Shown: positions 6,042 through 13,236 of the stretch, piece after piece
Layout: each line of letters opens with the position of its first letter
Numbering within the stretch: position 1 is the first letter of the stretch
NCBI GenBank assembly: GCA_051657715.1
Contig: JBOFLF010000079.1
Coordinates: 1-18,071, forward strand
DNA from: JBOFBH01 sp051657715
Lineage (GTDB): Bacteria > Actinomycetota > Actinomycetes > Actinomycetales > Angustibacteraceae
Direction of reading: 5' to 3'
DNA length: 18,071 nt
Notes under the pieces: generated by a model
What the model saw: only the letters and a program-made list of their open reading frames with translations
What the model was told of the DNA's origin: nothing
Databases searched by the model: none
Program-made: the position numbers and the translations under genes

Positions 6042-6584
6042 GTGTCATCACCATCCTTCGTCCAAGTTCGCGCCACGGTGTTCGCGTGCCTGAGCGTGCT
6101 CGCGTTCTCCGGCGCAGTGGCCGGGTTGGTGGTGGCCTTCGGCAACCAGGTGCCCGAGCGGACCCTGAGATCAGGCGCCGTGGTGACACCGGACGGAGCG
6201 CAGACGCCGGACGTCGGGCAGCCCACGGACCCGGACGGCACCACACCTGCTGGTGCTCGGGCCAGCACATCCACGACAGCCGGGATGACACCGCCCGGGT
6301 CGTCGTCGGGAACACCAGCCGCGACCACCTCGCCCGCCCGCTCAGCGACGGCCGGTAGCGGCCGGCCCCCTCGTCCCAGCGAAACCCTCACCTCGTCTCC
6401 CACTGGCGGGCCGCCTTCCGGTTCGTCCTCGACCCGGCCGTCCACGACGACCTCGACCTCGACGACACCGACCTCGACGACACAGACCTCGAGCACCAGC
6501 ACGTCGACACCCACCCCGACGACCACCGTGCCGTCGACCTCTACCTCGACCGGCCCCGCTCCTCAAACGACGACCCTTCCCTGA
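6042..6584 (+). CDS. Thr/Ser/Pro-rich membrane-anchored protein of unknown function
   Basis: A 180-residue protein that I do not recognise as a known family. One hydrophobic helix at about 8-33 (FACLSVLAFSGAVAGLVVAF) serves as a signal or anchor. Everything after it is low complexity. Residues about 60-125 are Pro/Gly/Ser/Thr-rich, and about 128-180 are almost purely Thr, Ser and Pro, of the type TSTSTTPTSTTQTSSTSTST. Such segments in actinomycetes are often cell-wall-spanning stalks and may be O-mannosylated; that is inference. No globular domain follows, which is unusual for a stalk, so it may be a spacer or wall-associated coat protein. The GTG at 6042 has GGAG seven bases upstream. A hairpin just after the stop ends the unit. 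Confidence 0.7.
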   Translation: MSSPSFVQVRATVFACLSVLAFSGAVAGLVVAFGNQVPERTLRSGAVVTPDGAQTPDVGQPTDPDGTTPAGARASTSTTAGMTPPGSSSGTPAATTSPARSATAGSGRPPRPSETLTSSPTGGPPSGSSSTRPSTTTSTSTTPTSTTQTSSTSTSTPTPTTTVPSTSTSTGPAPQTTTLP

Positions 6585-6593
6585 TCCGTTGCT

Positions 6594-6620
6594 GAGGCTC
6601 ACCCCTGACGGGGGGGCCTC
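6594..6620 (+). terminator. Hairpin terminator after the Thr-rich protein gene
   Basis: GAGGCTC (6594-6600) pairs with GGGCCTC-type sequence (6614-6620, one G-T pair). A bulged A precedes CCCC (6602-6605) pairing with GGGG (6610-6613) around the loop TGAC. It starts ten bases after the stop at 6584. No U-tract is seen. Confidence 0.65.
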
Positions 6621-6724
6621 GCGGCGGCGCGTGTGCGGGGCGCAGGTTTGCCGCGCTCACCTACGCAGGTGTCGTCCGCTTTGGTTCGCCACGACCCTGC
6701 CGGATGGTCCTGGCCGCCACCGCA

Positions 6725-6730
6725 TAGGCT
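6725..6730 (+). promoter_or_regulatory. Possible -10 element for sucC
   Basis: TAGGCT matches the TAnnnT pattern of actinobacterial housekeeping promoters and lies about 100 bases before the sucC start, downstream of the preceding terminator. No clear -35 is found at 16-18 bases, so this is weak. Confidence 0.3.
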
Positions 6731-6827
6731 CGGTCCTCATCCGTGACGATCTGCTCTTCGGCGTCGGGCTGGTGGTTCGTACTCGCGGAGCGCCCCGATC
6801 GTCCTGCTGACCGAGAGGCCCGAGACC

Positions 6828-8123
6828 GTGGATCTGTTCGAGTACCAGGCACGTGACCTGTTCGCTCGATATGGCGTACCGGTGCTGGACGCCGAGGTGG
6901 CCGACACCCCGGAGCAGGCCAAGGCGGCGGCTGAGCGCCTGGCTGGGCGGTCTGGCAGTGGGACGGTCGTCGTCAAGGCTCAGGTCAAGACCGGAGGCCG
7001 CGGCAAGGCCGGTGGGGTCAAGCTCGCGCACTCGCCGGACGAGGCGGCGCAGCGGGCCGGCGAGATCCTAGGCATGGACATCAAGGGCCACACCGTGCAC
7101 CGGGTGATGGTGGCGGCTGGCGCTCGGATCGCCCAGGAGTACTACGTCGCGTTGTTGTTGGACCGCGCGAACCGGTCGTATCTGGCGATGGCCAGTCGTG
7201 AGGGTGGCATGGACATCGAGCAGCTCGCCGTCGAGCGCCCGCAGGCGCTGGCCCGGGTCTCGGTCGACCCGCTGGTCGGCATCGATACCGCGAAAGCTCG
7301 CGAGATCGTGGCCGTCGCCGACTTCCCCGCCGACGTGGCGGACGCGGTAGCCGCCGTCCTGCAGCAGCTGTGGGCGGTGTACTCCGGCGAGGACGCCACC
7401 TTGGTCGAGGTCAACCCGTTGGTGCGGATCGAGAACGGTCCGACGAGCGGCGACGACACCGCCGCCGCGGGTGCGGTGATCGCCCTGGACGGCAAGGTCA
7501 GCGTGGACTCGAACGCGGCCTTCCGGCATCCCGAGCACACCGGGTGGGCTGACCCGGACGCCGCGGACCCGCTGGAGGCACAGGCTGCGGCCAAGGGCCT
7601 GAACTACGTCAAGCTCGACGGTGCGGTCGGAGTCATTGGCAACGGTGCCGGGCTGGTGATGAGCACGCTGGACGTCGTCGCCCAGGCGGGGGAGCGAGTC
7701 GGCGGTGCTACCGGGCCGATCCGGCCGGCGAACTTCTTGGACATCGGCGGTGGGGCGTCGGCCCAGGTAATGGCCGACGGGCTGAGCGTCGTGCTCGGTG
7801 ATGAGCAGGTGCGGTCGGTGTTCGTCAACGTCTTCGGCGGCATCACCGCCTGCGACGAGGTGGCGAACGGGATCGTGCAGGCGCTCGACATCCTCGGCGA
7901 GGCGGCGGCGAAGCCGCTGGTAGTCAGGCTGGACGGCAACAACGTAGCCGAGGGCCGGCGGATCCTGGTCGACGCCGGGCACCCGTTGGTGACCCTGGTG
8001 GACACGATGGACGGGGCAGCTGCCCGGGCGGCCGAGCTTGCCGCTGCCACCACCGCCACGGCCACGCTGCCGACAACGACGTCGACGAACGCTGCCACGG
8101 CGACGCCGACGGCTGCCAACTGA
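6828..8123 (+). CDS. sucC: Succinyl-CoA ligase (ADP-forming) beta subunit
   Basis: The beta subunit of the TCA-cycle enzyme that converts succinyl-CoA, phosphate and NDP to succinate, CoA and NTP, in complex with SucD. The N-terminal ATP-grasp domain shows MDLFEYQARDLFARYGVPVL and GGRGKAGGVKLA (about 57-67). VEVNPLV at about 200 is part of the nucleotide/metal site, and the CoA-ligase domain carries FLDIGGGASAQ and NVFGGITACDEVANGIVQAL. At 431 residues it is some 35-40 longer than usual. Part of the excess is a loop near 215-225, and the rest is a Thr/Ala-rich tail of about 25 residues at the C-terminus. The start is a GTG with GAGAGG nine bases upstream. sucD follows after 20 bases. Confidence 0.96.
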   Translation: MDLFEYQARDLFARYGVPVLDAEVADTPEQAKAAAERLAGRSGSGTVVVKAQVKTGGRGKAGGVKLAHSPDEAAQRAGEILGMDIKGHTVHRVMVAAGARIAQEYYVALLLDRANRSYLAMASREGGMDIEQLAVERPQALARVSVDPLVGIDTAKAREIVAVADFPADVADAVAAVLQQLWAVYSGEDATLVEVNPLVRIENGPTSGDDTAAAGAVIALDGKVSVDSNAAFRHPEHTGWADPDAADPLEAQAAAKGLNYVKLDGAVGVIGNGAGLVMSTLDVVAQAGERVGGATGPIRPANFLDIGGGASAQVMADGLSVVLGDEQVRSVFVNVFGGITACDEVANGIVQALDILGEAAAKPLVVRLDGNNVAEGRRILVDAGHPLVTLVDTMDGAAARAAELAAATTATATLPTTTSTNAATATPTAAN

Positions 8124-8143
8124 AGGGCGAGGGAACCCACGAC

Positions 8144-9046
8144 ATGGCGATCTTCCTGACTGAGCGCAGCAAGGTTCTCGTCCAGGGCATGACCGGCTCC
8201 GAGGGCCGCAAGCACACCCAGCGGATGGTGGCCGGCGGTACCACCGTGGTGGGCGGGGTGACCCCCGGCAAAGGCGGCCAGCACGTGGAGTTCGACGACG
8301 GCGTGACGCTGCCCGTCTTCGACTCCGTCGCAGAGGCCGTATCGGCCACGGGCTGCGACGTCTCGGTGGTGTTCGTCCCCGCGCCGTTCGCCAAGGCCGC
8401 GGTGGTCGAGGCGGTGGACGCCGCGGTGCCGCTGGTGGTGTGCATCACCGAGGGGGTGCCGGTCAAGGACACCGCGGAGTTCTTCGCCCACGTGCAGGCG
8501 TCCGGTACCACCCGGCTGATCGGCCCCAACTGCCCCGGACTGATCAGCCCGGGCAGGTCGAACGCCGGCATCATCCCAGCCGACATCACCGGCCCCGGCC
8601 CGGTCGGGCTGGTGTCCAAGTCCGGCACCCTGACGTACCAAATGATGTACGAGCTGCGGGACCTCGGTTTCTCCTCGGCGGTCGGTATCGGCGGCGACCC
8701 AATCATCGGGACCACCCACATCGACGCTCTGGCGGCGTTCGAAGCGGACCCGCAGACCTCAGCGATCGTGATGATCGGGGAGATCGGCGGGGACGCCGAG
8801 GAGCGGGCCGCCGCCTACATCGCCGAGCACGTCACCAAACCGGTAGTCGGCTATGTCGCCGGGTTCACCGCGCCCGAGGGCAAGACCATGGGCCACGCCG
8901 GGGCGATCGTCTCTGGCTCCTCCGGCACCGCCCAGGCGAAGAAGGAGGCGCTGGAGGCCGCGGGCGTCCAGGTGGGCCGCACTCCGTCCGAGACGGCCGA
9001 GCTGGTCCGCGTCGTCGTCCACGACCTCGTGGGCCAGCCAAGCTAG
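8144..9046 (+). CDS. sucD: Succinyl-CoA ligase alpha subunit
   Basis: A 300-residue alpha subunit that binds CoA and carries the phosphorylated His of succinyl-CoA ligase. The N-terminal CoA-binding Rossmann fold is seen in LVQGMTGSEGRKHTQRMVA and GVTPGKGGQ. The middle has RLIGPNCPGLISPG and LVSKSGTLTYQMMYEL. The catalytic His is at about residue 251 in KTMGHAGAIVSGSSGTA. Length and motifs are standard. It is the partner of the beta subunit just upstream and surely cotranscribed with it. A stem-loop follows directly after the stop. Confidence 0.97.
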   Translation: MAIFLTERSKVLVQGMTGSEGRKHTQRMVAGGTTVVGGVTPGKGGQHVEFDDGVTLPVFDSVAEAVSATGCDVSVVFVPAPFAKAAVVEAVDAAVPLVVCITEGVPVKDTAEFFAHVQASGTTRLIGPNCPGLISPGRSNAGIIPADITGPGPVGLVSKSGTLTYQMMYELRDLGFSSAVGIGGDPIIGTTHIDALAAFEADPQTSAIVMIGEIGGDAEERAAAYIAEHVTKPVVGYVAGFTAPEGKTMGHAGAIVSGSSGTAQAKKEALEAAGVQVGRTPSETAELVRVVVHDLVGQPS

Positions 9047-9048
9047 TC

Positions 9049-9088
9049 CTCGCCGACGACGTGCGCCCTGTTCGAGTCCATCGGCGAG
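9049..9088 (+). terminator. Inverted repeat after sucD
   Basis: Perfect 8-bp arms CTCGCCGA (9049-9056) and TCGGCGAG (9081-9088) enclose a 24-base loop, starting three bases after the sucD stop. The long loop and lack of U-tract make it a weak terminator candidate; it could instead protect the sucCD mRNA end. Confidence 0.4.
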
Positions 9089-9175
9089 CGACAGCTGGTG
9101 GCGCGGGGGGCAGGCGACACCCCGACGGTGTGCGGGATGCGCAGCCGGCCAGGGGTTGCCGGCGACGATGGGCGG

Positions 9176-10534
9176 GTGAGCCTCATGGACCGCCTGCGGT
9201 CGGACGCCCGCACGTCTCGAGCCGCCCTCCGGGTGCCAGGTGCCTGGAGCTCGATGATCCGGACGGCACCGGCCCGGCCCGATGGCCCGGCCGAACCGGT
9301 CGGGGTGGTCACGGCCGTGCTCGCCGGGGCGTGGACGGCAACGCTGACCTGGATCGCCGTGGTTCTGCCGGCACTGTTCGCGTGGGCGCTCGCGCCGCAG
9401 GCGTCGGCGTCGTGGAGTCAGGCGGTCCGGATCGCCACGGACATCTGGCTGGTTGTTCACCGGGTCCAGGTGGACGTACCGGGTGGGCGGGTGGCGCTGG
9501 CGCCACTCGCCGCACTAGCTGGGGTGTGCTGGGTCTGCTGGCGCTCGGGTCAGCGGATCGGTGCGGCGCTCCCGCCCGGCCACCAGCGACGGCCCGGTGC
9601 CCGAGGGGTGCTGCGCCTGGCAGGGCCGACGATCGCTGGTCTGTCCGCTGGGTACGGTGCCGCCCTGTGTCTGGGCACGGTCGTCGGCCGCGGCGGTGAT
9701 GTGCGTCCGCAGTGGTGGCAGGCGGTACTGGCCGGGTGTGTGTGGTGTGGCGGCGCGGCCGTGTTCGGTGTGCTGCGTGGCGCCGGCGTCCCGGTGGCCG
9801 CGGCCTTGGCCGGAGCCGCGTGGCTGCCGGCCCGGGTGCGGCGGGTTGCCCGCCCGGCAGCTGCCGTGGCGCTGGTGCTGATCGGGTTCGGCGCCGTGCT
9901 GGTCGTGGTGGCGGTGCTCGCGAACCTGGGGCAGGTGCTCACGCTGTACGCGGCGTTGGACGCCGGTGTGGTCGGGGTCGTCGTGCTGACCGTGGCCCAG
10001 CTGGCGGTGCTGCCCAACCTGGCCCTGTGGGGGGTGGCGTTCGTCGCCGGACCTGGCTTCGCGGTCGGGGCCGGCACCGCCGTCGGCCCGGCCGGGTCGT
10101 CGGTGGGCCTGCTGCCGCTGGTCCCGGTGCTCGGGGCGCTGCCCCAGCCTGGTCCGTTGCCAGATGCCTGGATGACGGTCGTGGTGGTTCCGGTGCTCGC
10201 GGGGGCGGTCGCTGGGTGGTGGGTCGAGTCTCGAGCCGTCGCCCAGCGCCCGGATGGACGGCGTCGGTCTCCGGCTGGATCTGCGGCCCGGCCTCGGATC
10301 GCTGGTGGTCGCCGTTGGCGGGATGTTGTCGCGGATGCCGCGTGCTGTTCGGCCTTGGCGGCCGGCATCCTCGCCGTGGCATTGTGGTTGAGCGGCGGTG
10401 CCGCTGGCCCAGGGCGCCTGGTGACGGTCGGCCCGTCGGCGTGGCGGGTTGGACTCATCCTCGCTGCCGAGCTGACCGTCGGCACGGTGATCGGGGCCTG
10501 GGTGCGTCATCGAGCGCGTTCGCCCCACCAGTGA
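9176..10534 (+). CDS. DUF6350 family polytopic membrane protein (PerM-like)
   Basis: About 452 residues with eight to ten hydrophobic helices and an Arg-rich cytoplasmic loop near the last third. The early segment TLTWIAVVLPALFAWALAP, followed by WSQAVRIATDIWLVVHRVQV and then VALAPLAALAGVCWVCWRSG, has the pattern of DUF6350 proteins that stand between sucCD and purN in many actinomycetes. The mycobacterial relative PerM has been linked to cell division and persistence; that role is not shown for this protein. The start is uncertain: the GTG at 9176 is preferred because family members begin shortly before the first helix; an ATG at 9185 or an upstream start near 9098 are possible. Confidence 0.75.
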   Translation: MSLMDRLRSDARTSRAALRVPGAWSSMIRTAPARPDGPAEPVGVVTAVLAGAWTATLTWIAVVLPALFAWALAPQASASWSQAVRIATDIWLVVHRVQVDVPGGRVALAPLAALAGVCWVCWRSGQRIGAALPPGHQRRPGARGVLRLAGPTIAGLSAGYGAALCLGTVVGRGGDVRPQWWQAVLAGCVWCGGAAVFGVLRGAGVPVAAALAGAAWLPARVRRVARPAAAVALVLIGFGAVLVVVAVLANLGQVLTLYAALDAGVVGVVVLTVAQLAVLPNLALWGVAFVAGPGFAVGAGTAVGPAGSSVGLLPLVPVLGALPQPGPLPDAWMTVVVVPVLAGAVAGWWVESRAVAQRPDGRRRSPAGSAARPRIAGGRRWRDVVADAACCSALAAGILAVALWLSGGAAGPGRLVTVGPSAWRVGLILAAELTVGTVIGAWVRHRARSPHQ

Positions 10535-10617
10535 GCGGCCAGCGACCGGATCCAGTGACCTGGGTGAGTGCCGGGGACGGCGACCGGGCCGTTGATCAGG
10601 TCGCTGCTGCGTGACGT

Positions 10618-10623
10618 TACCCT
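10618..10623 (+). promoter_or_regulatory. Possible -10 element for purN (leaderless start)
   Basis: TACCCT fits TAnnnT and lies eight bases before the GTG at 10632. A TTGATC at 10592-10597 is -35-like but 20 bases away, longer than usual. If real, purN would be translated from a leaderless or near-leaderless mRNA. Confidence 0.3.
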
Positions 10624-10631
10624 CGGCCTCC

Positions 10632-11267
10632 GTGACCAGCAGCCGCGGCGGGGACATGCGACGTCCAGCCCGACTGGTGGTCCTGGTCTCTGGTGCCGGT
10701 ACCAACCTGCAGGCCTTGCTGGACGCCTGCGCCGACCCGGCGTACGGGGCCGACGTGGTCGCGGTGGGCGCGGATCGAGACGGCACCGGGGCGGTGGCTC
10801 GTGCTGAGCGGGCTGGTCTGCCGACGTTCGTGCGGCGGGTGCCGGACTTCCCGGATCGCGCCCGCTGGGACGTCGCGGTCCGGGACGCCGTCGCCGAGCA
10901 CGACCCCGACCTGGTGGTGTCGGCTGGTTTCCTCAAGCTCGCCGGATCGGCGTTCCTGGCCCGGTTTGGCGGCCGGTACCTCAACACCCACCCGGCGCTG
11001 CTGCCGGCATTCCCCGGGATGCACGCCGTTGAAGAGGCGCTGGCACACGGTGTCGCGATGACCGGGGCGACCCTGTTCCTGGTGGACGCCGGGGTGGACA
11101 CCGGCCCGATCATCGCCCAGCGAGCGGTGGACGTGTATCCCGGGGACGACGTCGCGTCCCTGCACGAACGGATCAAGACCGTCGAGCGCGCCATGCTCGT
11201 CGACGTCGTGGGCCGGATGGTCCGCGACGGCTGGACCGTGCACGACCGGAGGGTGAGCATCCCGTGA
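10632..11267 (+). CDS. purN: Phosphoribosylglycinamide formyltransferase PurN
   Basis: Transfers the formyl group of 10-formyl-THF to GAR in step three of purine synthesis. The substrate phosphate loop is LVSGAGTNLQALLDA near the N-terminus. The catalytic Asn and His are in YLNTHPALLPAFPG, and the catalytic Asp is in LVDAGVDTGPIIAQ. With the start at 10632 it has 211 residues, normal for the family. In-frame alternatives are a GTG at 10611 and an ATG at 10656 (with GGGG five bases upstream). The stop overlaps the purH start as GTGA, so the two purine genes are coupled. Confidence 0.94.
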   Translation: MTSSRGGDMRRPARLVVLVSGAGTNLQALLDACADPAYGADVVAVGADRDGTGAVARAERAGLPTFVRRVPDFPDRARWDVAVRDAVAEHDPDLVVSAGFLKLAGSAFLARFGGRYLNTHPALLPAFPGMHAVEEALAHGVAMTGATLFLVDAGVDTGPIIAQRAVDVYPGDDVASLHERIKTVERAMLVDVVGRMVRDGWTVHDRRVSIP

Positions 11268-13150
11268 GTCAACAGCCCCAGCCCGCTACGGCTGGCCGTC
11301 CATCGACGACGCCAGACCAGCCGTCGGGCCAACAACCGGGTCAGCCGTCGGGTGACGGGCGGCGACCGCTACGCCGGGCACTGGTATCGGTGTACGACAA
11401 GACCGGGCTGGAGGAGCTGGCCGGTGTGCTGCACGCGGCCGGGGTGGCGATCGTGTCCACCGGGTCCACTGCGGCGCTGGTCGCGGCGGCTGGGGTGCCG
11501 GTGACCGCGGTCGAGGAGCTGACCGGCTTCCCGGAGTGCCTGGACGGACGGGTCAAGACCCTGCACCCGCGGGTGCACGCCGGTATCCTTGCCGACCGCG
11601 ACAACCCCGACCACGCCCGGCAGCTGGCCGAGCTCGAGGTCGAGCCGTTCGACCTGCTGGTCAGCAATCTCTACCCGTTCCGCGAGACGGTGCGCTCAGG
11701 AGCAGGCCTCCGGGAGGTCGTCGAGCAGATCGACGTCGGTGGGCCGTCGATGGTCCGGGCCGCGGCGAAGAACCACGCCAGCGTCGCGGTGATCACCGAT
11801 CCCGCCGACTACCCGCTGGTCCTGGATGCGGTGCGCCGCGGGGGGTTCGATCTCGCGACCCGCCGCCGGTTGGCGGCGCGCGCGTTCGCATGCACCGCGG
11901 CGTACGACACCGCGGTCGCTCGCTGGTGCGCGCACGAGCTGGCCGGTGGCGGGGCCAGCGAGCTGACCGGTGCGGTCGACCGGTCGGCTGTCGCGTGGGT
12001 CGACCAGTCGGCTGTCGCGTGGGTCGACCAGTCGGCTGTCGCGTGGGCCGACCAGTCGGCTGTCGCGTGGGCCGACCAGTCGGCCGGGTGGCCCGAGCAC
12101 GCCGGCCTGGCGCTGCGGCGGCGGGCGGTGCTGCGGTACGGCGAGAACCCGCACCAGCGGGCCGCTCTGTACACCGACCCGGACGTGCCGCCCGGTCTGG
12201 CGCAGGCGCAGGTGCGGCACGGCAAGGAGATGTCGTACAACAACTACGTCGACGCCGACGCGGCGGTGCGGGCCGCCTACGACCACGACGTGCCTGCGGT
12301 CGCGATCATCAAGCACGCCAACCCCTGCGGCATCGCCGTCGCCGACGAACCGACCGGTGAGCGGGCCGGCGCCGACCCGTCGCAGGATCCGATCGCCCAG
12401 GCGCACGCCCGGGCGCACGCCTGCGACCCGGTGTCCGCCTTCGGCGGGGTGGTGGCCGCCAACCGCCCGGTCACCGTCGCGATGGCCGAGCAGCTCGCGG
12501 AGGTGTTCACCGAGGTCGTGGTCGCGCCGGGGTTCGAGGAGGACGCCTTCGCGGTGCTGTCCGGCAAGAAGAACGTGCGCCTGGTCCAGCTCCCCGAGGG
12601 GTACCGGCAGGCCCCACCGGCGAACGGGCACGACGAGGACGTCGACCCGCCCGGTGGGGCCGACGGCGCGGACGCCTGGTCCGCCATCGAGTGGCGGCGG
12701 GTCAGCGGAGGCGTCCTGCTGCAGACGGCCGACCGGATCGACGCACCCGGCGACGCCCCGTCGTCCTGGACGCTGGCTACCGGCGAGCCGGCGGACGCCG
12801 CCACGTTCGCGGACCTGCGGTTCGCCTGGCGGGCGGTCCGCGCGGTGCGCTCGAACGCGATCCTGCTGGCCCGGGACGGCGCCAGCGTCGGCGTCGGGAT
12901 GGGTCAGGTGAACCGGGTCGACTCGTGTCGCCTGGCGGTGCAGCGCGCCGGTGCCGAGCGGGCTCGTGGTGCGGTCGCGGCGTCCGATGCGTTCTTCCCG
13001 TTCCCCGACGGGCTCCAGGTGCTGCTGGACGCGGGGGTGCGGGCCGTCGTCCAGCCCGGCGGGTCGATGCGGGACGCCGAGGTGATCGCGGCGGCGCAGG
13101 CCGCTGGTGCCACCCTGTACCTGGCTGGTGTCCGGCACTTCGCTCACTGA
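11264..13150 (+). CDS. purH: Bifunctional AICAR transformylase / IMP cyclohydrolase PurH
   Basis: Performs the last two steps of IMP synthesis. After a 38-residue polar N-terminal extension, the MGS-like IMP cyclohydrolase domain runs about 39-235 (VYDKTGLEELAGVL, IVSTGSTAALV, GRVKTLHPRVHAGIL). The AICAR formyltransferase domain runs about 275-628 (LRYGENPHQRAALY, YNNYVDADAA, IIKHANPCG with the catalytic Lys-His, then AFFPFPDGLQ and VQPGGSMRD). At 628 residues it is about 100 longer than usual. Part of the excess is an octapeptide repeat between the two domains (about residues 238-273), the rest the N-terminal extension and small loops. All catalytic motifs are intact, so it should be functional. 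It starts with GTG overlapping the purN stop. Confidence 0.96.
   Translation: MSQQPQPATAGRPSTTPDQPSGQQPGQPSGDGRRPLRRALVSVYDKTGLEELAGVLHAAGVAIVSTGSTAALVAAAGVPVTAVEELTGFPECLDGRVKTLHPRVHAGILADRDNPDHARQLAELEVEPFDLLVSNLYPFRETVRSGAGLREVVEQIDVGGPSMVRAAAKNHASVAVITDPADYPLVLDAVRRGGFDLATRRRLAARAFACTAAYDTAVARWCAHELAGGGASELTGAVDRSAVAWVDQSAVAWVDQSAVAWADQSAVAWADQSAGWPEHAGLALRRRAVLRYGENPHQRAALYTDPDVPPGLAQAQVRHGKEMSYNNYVDADAAVRAAYDHDVPAVAIIKHANPCGIAVADEPTGERAGADPSQDPIAQAHARAHACDPVSAFGGVVAANRPVTVAMAEQLAEVFTEVVVAPGFEEDAFAVLSGKKNVRLVQLPEGYRQAPPANGHDEDVDPPGGADGADAWSAIEWRRVSGGVLLQTADRIDAPGDAPSSWTLATGEPADAATFADLRFAWRAVRAVRSNAILLARDGASVGVGMGQVNRVDSCRLAVQRAGAERARGAVAASDAFFPFPDGLQVLLDAGVRAVVQPGGSMRDAEVIAAAQAAGATLYLAGVRHFAH
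11977..12083 (+). repeat. 24-bp in-frame tandem repeat inside purH
   Basis: Four full 24-bp units (11977-12000, 12001-12024, 12025-12048, 12049-12072) and an 11-bp partial copy. Units differ at only one or two bases. They encode DRSAVAWV, DQSAVAWV, DQSAVAWA, DQSAVAWA and the start of another DQS. The near identity suggests recent expansion. It falls in the linker between the two catalytic domains and keeps the frame. Confidence 0.96.
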
Positions 13151-13162
13151 CCCCGCCCCGGC

Positions 13163-13184
13163 CTGAGCCCTGAGCCCTGAGCCC
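13163..13184 (+). repeat. 7-bp tandem repeat, three copies, between purH and folD
   Basis: CTGAGCC is repeated three times without interruption, followed by one more C, 13 bases after the purH stop. No fold or function is evident. Confidence 0.8.
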
Positions 13185-13236
13185 GCTGGCCGATGGCTCG
13201 GACGTGCGGCCGGCGCGGCGTGCGAGGATTCTGCTC

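Noticed and set aside
9515..11335. Long minus-strand open frame opposite the DUF6350 and purN genes
   Set aside because: Composition is Arg/Thr/Pro-rich shadow coding; the plus strand carries clear membrane protein and PurN motifs.
11977..12083. CRISPR array
   Set aside because: Units are adjacent without spacers and stay in frame inside purH.
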